In this document: positions 59,046 to 64,000 of the stretch, piece after piece
Layout: each line of letters opens with the position of its first letter
How positions within the stretch are numbered: the stretch's first letter is position 1
Assembly (NCBI GenBank): GCA_964384825.1
Contig: CAYLMM010000004.1
Location: 38,016 to 102,015, forward strand
Length of the DNA: 64,000 nucleotides
Origin: CAYLMM01 sp964384825
GTDB lineage: Bacteria > Krumholzibacteriota > Krumholzibacteriia > LZORAL124-64-63
Reading direction: 5' to 3'
Program-made: the position numbers and the translations under genes
The notes under the pieces: generated by a model
Database searches by the model: none
Told to the model about the DNA's origin: nothing
The model's input: the letters and a program-made list of their open reading frames with translations, nothing else

Positions 59046-61316
59046 TCAACGCGCCAGGGTCAGCCGGCTCTTCAGATGGATCATGGGCGAACCGTCGACG
59101 GGCCGGCAGACCACCGACACCAGGTACACGCCCGAGGCGCAGGGAACGCCGTCGGCGGTGCGTCCGTCCCAGGCGGCTTCGCGATCGCCGGCGGGCATCT
59201 CATCGAGCTCGACCACGGCGATGCGGCGGCCGCGCAGGTCGAAGACCGACATCTGGTCGCGGCTCGGCAAGGGCGACGACCAGCGCACGACGCCGCGCCC
59301 GTTGAAGGGGTTGGGATGGGGGGGCAGCATCCGCGGCCCGTCGTTCCCGTCGGAGGCGATGTCGGTGAGCGTCTGCAGCTCGTGCAGCAGCCAGCCGTCG
59401 GGATCGACCACGACCTCGGTGACCGGCCCCGGAACCTGCAGGGTGAACATCTGCTCGCGCTGGTCGAGGAAGACCTCGCGGCGCAGGTCGAACCCCGAGC
59501 CCTTCAGCCGCAGCTCGACCGGGATGCGGAAGGGATCGTCGCCGGCGTAGGGGTCGGTGTCCTGGAGCTGGATGAAGCTCAGCCTGGCGACGGCGCCGTC
59601 TTCCCCCTGGGCGTTGATCAGGTTGAGCCCGAGGATCGGGCAGGTGGTCCGGTAGAGCCATTGCGCGAACCACTCGTGCAGATCGGAGCCGTAGACCTGC
59701 TCGCAGGCGGCGATGAAGTCCTCGGTCGACGCGTTGCCGTACTTCAGGCCGGGCTGTTGCAGGTAGGTCCGCAGGGCCTCGAAGAAGCTGTCGCTCCCCA
59801 TCATCCTGTGGAGCATGTGCAGCACCCAGGCGCCCTTGTAGTAGACCATGTCGTTGAAGTAGTACCAGGCGTCGGTGCTTCCCGCCTCGCGGACCAGCGG
59901 GCCCTTCCACCAGTTGAAGATGCTGCGCGCCTCCATGAACCACTTCAGGCCGTTGGGGGTGTTGTGGAAATGCTCTTTCCACAGGCCCTCGGCGTAGGTG
60001 GCGAAGCCCTCGTTGAGCCAGGTGTGGGTCCAGTCGGTCGGGGACACCATGTTGCCGAACCACTGGTGTGAGAGCTCGTGCAGCACGATGGTGTCGAAGT
60101 AATGGTCGCCGGTCAGGAAGAGCGCGCCGTAGGTCGTGGCGGTGGGATGCTCCATGGCGCCGTCCCACTCGAAGATCGCCATGCCGTACTTCTCGCCCGG
60201 GAAGGGGTAGGGCCCGAACCTGTCGATGCAGAACTGCAGCATCTCGGGCAGCCGCGAGAAATCCTCGGTCGCGCGATCGATCCGGTAGGGATAGACGTAG
60301 TGGCGGATCGCCAGCGAATCGCCGGCGGTGGAGACGAAGACGTCCTCCATCGGTTCGTATTGCGACACGGCGATCGAGAAATGGTAGGTGGACAGGGGGA
60401 ACGATTCCTCCCAGCGCATCCAGTGCAGGCCCGTCGCGGAGGAGGCGCCGGCCTCGAGTTCGACCGCGAAACGGTCGGGGGCGGCGTTTCCGGCCGGGGA
60501 CGGGATTCCCTGTTCGCCGCCCAGAGGCTCGTCGGCCACCAGCCTGCCGTTGGAGACGGCGGTCATCCCGTCGGGAACCAGCAGCTCCGTCGAGAAAAGG
60601 GCCTTGTCGTCGACCCGGTCCTTGCACGGCCACCAGGTGCGGGCGCTCCACGGCTCGCTGACCGACGCGATGACCGGCCCGCCGTCGGACCGCTGCTGGA
60701 AGGCGAAACCGAAGAGGCCGTCCTGCTCCGGCGAACCGCTGAAGGAGATCGATACGGCCAGGGTGTCGCCCATGGCGACGGGCTCGGCCAGGTGGATCCG
60801 CAGCAGATCGTCGTTGTGGGTCCACGGGATCGTTGTTTCATTGCGCAGAACGGAGCTGACATGCATATCATCGACGAAGTTCAGGACGATCTCGTCGAGG
60901 CTCGCCGTCGTCGGGGTCAGGGTCACGGTCGTGAACCCGGTGATCATCTGCTCGAAGACCGGGATGTAGAGCTGGTTGCGGTAGTGCAGGACATCGAAGA
61001 GATCCTGCTCGGGGATGATCTCCGGGGAGGCGAAGGGGCCGGCTTCGCTCTTGCCTTCGAGGATGCTCGAGTCGGGCGGCCAGAGGGCCGCCGCGGCGGG
61101 CGAAGATGCAGGCGCCAGGCAGCAGAAAACGGCGATCAGGATGAGAAACCATCCCGAACGCCAAGACGCACGAAAACCATGCTGCGGGGCGAGCACCACC
61201 AGCTTCACCAGTCCCGAACCGCGAGCGGGAGCGCGGTCTTGAAAGTGTTGATCCCACCGTTCCCAGGGAACGGCCGCCCTGTTAGGGTACGAGGTGACCG
61301 GGTCCAACTTTATCAT
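59046..61316 (-). CDS. Secreted M1-family metallopeptidase with FlgD-like tail
   Basis: 756-residue M1 aminopeptidase-type protein. The zinc site is complete: HELSHQWFGN (413-422) and the distal Glu436 in WLNEGFATYAEG. The exopeptidase motif GAMEN reads GAMEH (386-390). C-terminally a FlgD-like tail is present (HPNPFNGRGVVRWSS, VFDLRGRRIAVVEL, AWDGRTADGVPCASGVYLVSV). A hydrophobic segment at about 56-78 (GWFLILIAVFCCLAPASSPAAAA) is the export signal. With the ATG at 61316 (GGGAG upstream) the N-region before it is unusually long, so a downstream GTG near 61208 may be the true start. It probably degrades peptides outside the cell. Confidence 0.85.
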   Translation of the reverse strand: MIKLDPVTSYPNRAAVPWERWDQHFQDRAPARGSGLVKLVVLAPQHGFRASWRSGWFLILIAVFCCLAPASSPAAAALWPPDSSILEGKSEAGPFASPEIIPEQDLFDVLHYRNQLYIPVFEQMITGFTTVTLTPTTASLDEIVLNFVDDMHVSSVLRNETTIPWTHNDDLLRIHLAEPVAMGDTLAVSISFSGSPEQDGLFGFAFQQRSDGGPVIASVSEPWSARTWWPCKDRVDDKALFSTELLVPDGMTAVSNGRLVADEPLGGEQGIPSPAGNAAPDRFAVELEAGASSATGLHWMRWEESFPLSTYHFSIAVSQYEPMEDVFVSTAGDSLAIRHYVYPYRIDRATEDFSRLPEMLQFCIDRFGPYPFPGEKYGMAIFEWDGAMEHPTATTYGALFLTGDHYFDTIVLHELSHQWFGNMVSPTDWTHTWLNEGFATYAEGLWKEHFHNTPNGLKWFMEARSIFNWWKGPLVREAGSTDAWYYFNDMVYYKGAWVLHMLHRMMGSDSFFEALRTYLQQPGLKYGNASTEDFIAACEQVYGSDLHEWFAQWLYRTTCPILGLNLINAQGEDGAVARLSFIQLQDTDPYAGDDPFRIPVELRLKGSGFDLRREVFLDQREQMFTLQVPGPVTEVVVDPDGWLLHELQTLTDIASDGNDGPRMLPPHPNPFNGRGVVRWSSPLPSRDQMSVFDLRGRRIAVVELDEMPAGDREAAWDGRTADGVPCASGVYLVSVVCRPVDGSPMIHLKSRLTLAR

Positions 61317-61374
61317 ATTCTCCCGTGAAGCGCATCTTCGGGATCGAAACGACGGCCAACGCAGAGGCGAAAAC

Positions 61375-62676
61375 ATGAAAACGACAACGGGATTCACGCT
61401 GGATGTGACGGCGGCGGAACGGTTTCTGGCTCCCGGGGCGATCGACGCCCTGGCCGGCTCCGCGAAGGCGGCCGCGGCCGACATCGAGGCCCGGCAAGGT
61501 CCGGGATCCGATTTCCTGGGCTGGCTCGACCTGCCGACCGAAATGTCCGCCCATCCCTTGAAGGCCATCCGGAAGACGGCGGCGGCCGCGCGCGAGGCCG
61601 AGATCCTGGTCGTGGTGGGCATCGGCGGGTCGTATCTGGGGGCGCGAGCCGTGCTCGAGGCCCTGCCGGCCGAAAGCGGGCCGCGGGTGCTCTTCGCCGG
61701 CACCGATCTCTGCGCAGCCGGGCTGAAGCGCCTGCTCGCCGATATCGCAGGCCGCGACCTGCGCCTCTGCGTCATCTCGAAATCGGGCACGACCCTGGAG
61801 CCGGCGGTGGCCTTCCGCATCCTGCGCGGGCTGATGGTCGAGCGTTACGGGCGCGAGGAGGCGGCGCGGCGCACCACCGCGATCACCGACGCCCGCCGCG
61901 GTGCGCTGCACGCCCTGGCCGAGCGGGAGGGCTACGCCGCCTTCGTCATCCCCGACGACGTGGGCGGACGGTTCTCGGTCCTGACTCCGGTGGGGCTGTT
62001 CCCCTTGGCGGCGGCCGGGGTCGACGTCGAGGGTCTGCTGGCCGGTGCCGCGGAAGCGCGCAGGATCTGCCGCAACGAGGGGCTGCGCGGGAATCCCGCC
62101 CTGCTCTACGCCGCGACCCGCCACGCCCTGTACCGGGCGGGTTTCACGACCGAGGTCCTGTCGACCTTCCATTCGGGCCTCGGGATGTTGCAGGAATGGT
62201 GGAAGCAACTGTTCGGCGAGAGCGAGGGCAAGGGCGGCGAGGGGATCTTCCCCGCGTCCTGCCGCTTCACGACCGATCTGCACAGCATGGGCCAGTACCT
62301 GCAGGACGGCCGCCGCGACCTCTTCGAGACCTTCCTGCACGTCGACGGCACCGGGACCGGAGCGATGGTGCCGGCCGACCCCGACCCGAGCGGCGCGGAC
62401 CGGAACCTGGACGGCCTGGGCTATCTGGCGGGCCGCGAACTGGACGAGATCAACCGCAAGGCCTACGAAGGAACCCGCGCGGCCCACGGCGCGGGCGGAG
62501 TGCCGATCCTGGCGCTGGAGGCGGAAAAGCTCGACGCGCCGACCGTCGGCGCGCTGATCTACTTCTTCGAATACGCGGTGGCGGTCAGCGGACGCCTGCT
62601 GGGGGTCAACCCCTTCGACCAGCCCGGGGTCGAGGCCTACAAGAGCGAGATGTTCCGCCTGCTGGGACGTCCCTGA
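61375..62676 (+). CDS. pgi: Glucose-6-phosphate isomerase
   Basis: 433-residue Pgi, interconverting glucose 6-phosphate and fructose 6-phosphate. Motifs: VVVGIGGSYLGARAVLEAL, VISKSGTTLEPAVAFRIL (phosphate-binding SKSGTT), DDVGGRFSVLTPVGLFPLA, the catalytic region HSGLGMLQEWWKQLFGESEGKGGEGIFPA with its Glu, and the terminal GVNPFDQPGVEAYK with the catalytic Lys. The length fits the shorter bacterial type. Divergent from the M1 peptidase with only 58 bases between starts. Would feed glucose released from the glucan locus into glycolysis. Confidence 0.96.
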   Translation: MKTTTGFTLDVTAAERFLAPGAIDALAGSAKAAAADIEARQGPGSDFLGWLDLPTEMSAHPLKAIRKTAAAAREAEILVVVGIGGSYLGARAVLEALPAESGPRVLFAGTDLCAAGLKRLLADIAGRDLRLCVISKSGTTLEPAVAFRILRGLMVERYGREEAARRTTAITDARRGALHALAEREGYAAFVIPDDVGGRFSVLTPVGLFPLAAAGVDVEGLLAGAAEARRICRNEGLRGNPALLYAATRHALYRAGFTTEVLSTFHSGLGMLQEWWKQLFGESEGKGGEGIFPASCRFTTDLHSMGQYLQDGRRDLFETFLHVDGTGTGAMVPADPDPSGADRNLDGLGYLAGRELDEINRKAYEGTRAAHGAGGVPILALEAEKLDAPTVGALIYFFEYAVAVSGRLLGVNPFDQPGVEAYKSEMFRLLGRP

Positions 62677-62775
62677 CACGATTATGGGGCCGCGCGCCGG
62701 GCGGCCGGCTTGACGCCGGGCCCGGGCGGTGGGAACTTGAGAGAAGGTTCCCGTACCCCCGATCGCGAGGTTCCC

Positions 62776-63300
62776 ATGCAACGCTCCCGCCTGCCCCTGA
62801 TCCTGCTGGCCGTCCTGCTGGCGGCGGTCGGCTGCACCACCGTGCGCGACCACGCCTTCCTGCCGGTCGGCAAGCTGCCCGACACCACCCGCTGGCGCAT
62901 GTTCTTCCCCTACCGGATCCAGGTGCTGGACGAGCGGTTCCGCCCCGGCGCCCCGGCCGACACCCTGGTCTTCCATCCCTACGCGCCGCAGAACGACTAC
63001 ACCCTCTGGCCGGGAGAAGACGCGGAGCCCGGCGGCTCCTTCCGGGTGCGCTACGTGCTGATGTCGGCGGTCCACGCGATCGCGGACGAGCAGACGGTGG
63101 TCTTCGGCGGCGAGGGCCGGACCTTCGGCCCGAACGACCGCCCGCGGGTGGCCCTGGGGATCGACAAGCGGGAGCGGGAGATCCTGCTGCAGGCGATCTT
63201 CGAGCGGGTCATGCCCGACGGCGAGATCGTCCCCGGCCGGATCCTGGAAGGACGCTTCGAGCGCCGGGACGAGACCAGCACGACGCTGCACTACAAATGA
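62776..63300 (+). CDS. Lipoprotein of unknown function
   Basis: 174-residue lipoprotein not recognised as a known family. Signal peptide MQRSRLPLILLAVLLAAVGC with an AVGC lipobox. The mature part is beta-rich with many charged residues (WRMFFPYRIQVLDERFRPG, GSFRVRYVLMSAVHAIADEQTVVFGGEGRTFG). ATG at 62776 has GAGG upstream; a longer in-frame start at 62710 would add residues before the signal peptide and is less likely. Stands alone between pgi and the sulfurylase gene. Confidence 0.75.
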   Translation: MQRSRLPLILLAVLLAAVGCTTVRDHAFLPVGKLPDTTRWRMFFPYRIQVLDERFRPGAPADTLVFHPYAPQNDYTLWPGEDAEPGGSFRVRYVLMSAVHAIADEQTVVFGGEGRTFGPNDRPRVALGIDKREREILLQAIFERVMPDGEIVPGRILEGRFERRDETSTTLHYK

Positions 63301-63394
63301 GGGGCGGGGATTTCTCCTGACATCGCCCGGTCCGCATCCTAGATTTACCGCTGGCCTGTTTTTGATCACTCGTATCCCCGAAAGGATGTCGACC

Positions 63395-64000
63395 ATGGCC
63401 GATCTGATCCGTCCCCACGGAGGCGCGGAACTGCGCCCGCTGCTGCTCGAAGGCGCCGCGCACGCCCTGGAACTGAAGAAGGCCGCGAGCCTGCCCCGCG
63501 TGCCGCTGAGCAGCCGCGAGATCGGCGACCTGATCATGCTCGGCATCGGCGGATTCACGCCCCTGGGCGGCTTCATGGGCGAGGCCGACTGGCGCAGCGT
63601 GTGCATGGACATGCGCCTGACCGACGGCATCTTCTGGCCGATCCCGATCACCATGAGCGCCGACAAGGACGTGGCCGACGGCCTGGCCGACGGCGCCGAG
63701 ATCGCCCTGGTCGACCCCGCGACCGACGAGATCATGGGCACCATGCGCGTCGACGAGAAGTACGAGATCGACCGCGGCTTCGAGTGCGAGAACGTGTTCA
63801 CCACCACCGACCCCGAGCATCCCGGCGTGAAGATGGTGATGGAGCAGAAGGCCGTGAACCTGGGCGGCCCGGTGAAGGTGCTGAGCGAGGGCGCGTTCCC
63901 GACCGAGTTCGAGGGCCTGTACATGCGGCCCGCGGAGAGCCGCAGGATCTTCGCCGAGCGGGGCTGGAAGCGCATCGCCGCGCTGCAGCTGCGCAACCCG
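63395..64000 (+). CDS. sat: Sulfate adenylyltransferase (ATP sulfurylase), 3' end cut by window edge
   Basis: The first 202 codons of ATP sulfurylase, which makes adenosine 5'-phosphosulfate from ATP and sulfate. The N-terminal PUA-like domain begins RPHGGAELRPLLLEG and includes LGIGGFTPLGGFMGEADW. After VMEQKAVNLGGPV, the catalytic domain opens at PAESRRIFAERGWKRIAALQLRNP, where the QxRNP ATP-binding motif is cut by the right edge. AAAGGA lies upstream of the ATG. It is the homo-oligomeric type of assimilatory or dissimilatory sulfate metabolism; which one depends on genes outside the window. Confidence 0.93.
   Translation, partial: MADLIRPHGGAELRPLLLEGAAHALELKKAASLPRVPLSSREIGDLIMLGIGGFTPLGGFMGEADWRSVCMDMRLTDGIFWPIPITMSADKDVADGLADGAEIALVDPATDEIMGTMRVDEKYEIDRGFECENVFTTTDPEHPGVKMVMEQKAVNLGGPVKVLSEGAFPTEFEGLYMRPAESRRIFAERGWKRIAALQLRNP

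Noticed and set aside
1..64000. tRNA, rRNA, CRISPR arrays, insertion sequences or prophage genes
   Set aside because: Looked for on both strands; no cloverleaf, direct-repeat array, transposase, integrase or phage structural motif was found.

Overview
The window is a GC-rich bacterial fragment. It carries outer-membrane and lipoprotein genes and many secreted proteins that end in a FlgD-like C-terminal beta-sandwich (NPFNP ... WDGRD ... GIY ... K). That tail, a UbiA/UbiD/UbiX/UbiE quinone cassette of the kind used in the futalosine menaquinone route, and Wzm/Wzt-type export genes suggest a Gram-negative member of the FCB superphylum (Krumholzibacteriota-, Eiseniibacteriota- or Latescibacterota-like). 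This placement is inferred from protein style, not from a marker gene. No rRNA, tRNA, CRISPR array or insertion sequence was seen. A 10-N scaffold gap at 1235-1244 lies inside a gene, so this is probably a draft or metagenome assembly.

Layout. 1-6958: a surface-polysaccharide locus on the minus strand (PIG-L deacetylase, GT4 glycosyltransferase, ABC exporter ATPase and permease, DUF354 protein, alpha/alpha-toroid protein), with one lipoprotein gene on the plus strand inside it. 7155-17054: a plus-strand operon that looks like a complete uptake and degradation route for an ester or short hydroxy/keto acid. It holds a GbsR-type regulator behind a palindromic operator, an NAD-type SDR, an unusual KAS III-like enzyme, a sodium:solute symporter, an acyl-CoA ligase, a lipoprotein, an outer-membrane barrel, a lipoprotein hydrolase and a thiolase. 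17315-28134: mixed secreted and housekeeping genes, including an isocitrate/isopropylmalate dehydrogenase, a TlyA-like methyltransferase and a UshA-like nucleotidase. 28381-32970: an ECF sigma factor divergent from the four-gene quinone cassette. 33329-37911: a small secreted protein, a PPIase, an RNA 2'-O-methyltransferase and a large secreted protein.

38035-54125 is the most striking part: a beta-glucan (probably beta-1,3-glucan, laminarin-like) utilization locus. It encodes a GH17 lipoprotein, a GPH-family sugar transporter, a very large inverting phosphorylase resembling beta-1,3-glucan phosphorylases, a GH1 beta-glucosidase, a glycosidase fused to an apparent outer-membrane beta-barrel, two paralogous secreted beta-rich proteins, a carbohydrate-binding-type lipoprotein and a ROK-family repressor. 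Four 23-bp inverted repeats (10-bp arms around 3 bp) overlap the divergent promoters of this locus, including the promoter of the repressor's own operon, and define a likely ROK regulon.

54244-64000: housekeeping and envelope genes (RlmD-type rRNA methyltransferase, NlpC/P60 hydrolase, metallophosphatase, ThiI, M1 aminopeptidase, glucose-6-phosphate isomerase, a lipoprotein) and the 5' part of ATP sulfurylase, cut by the right edge.
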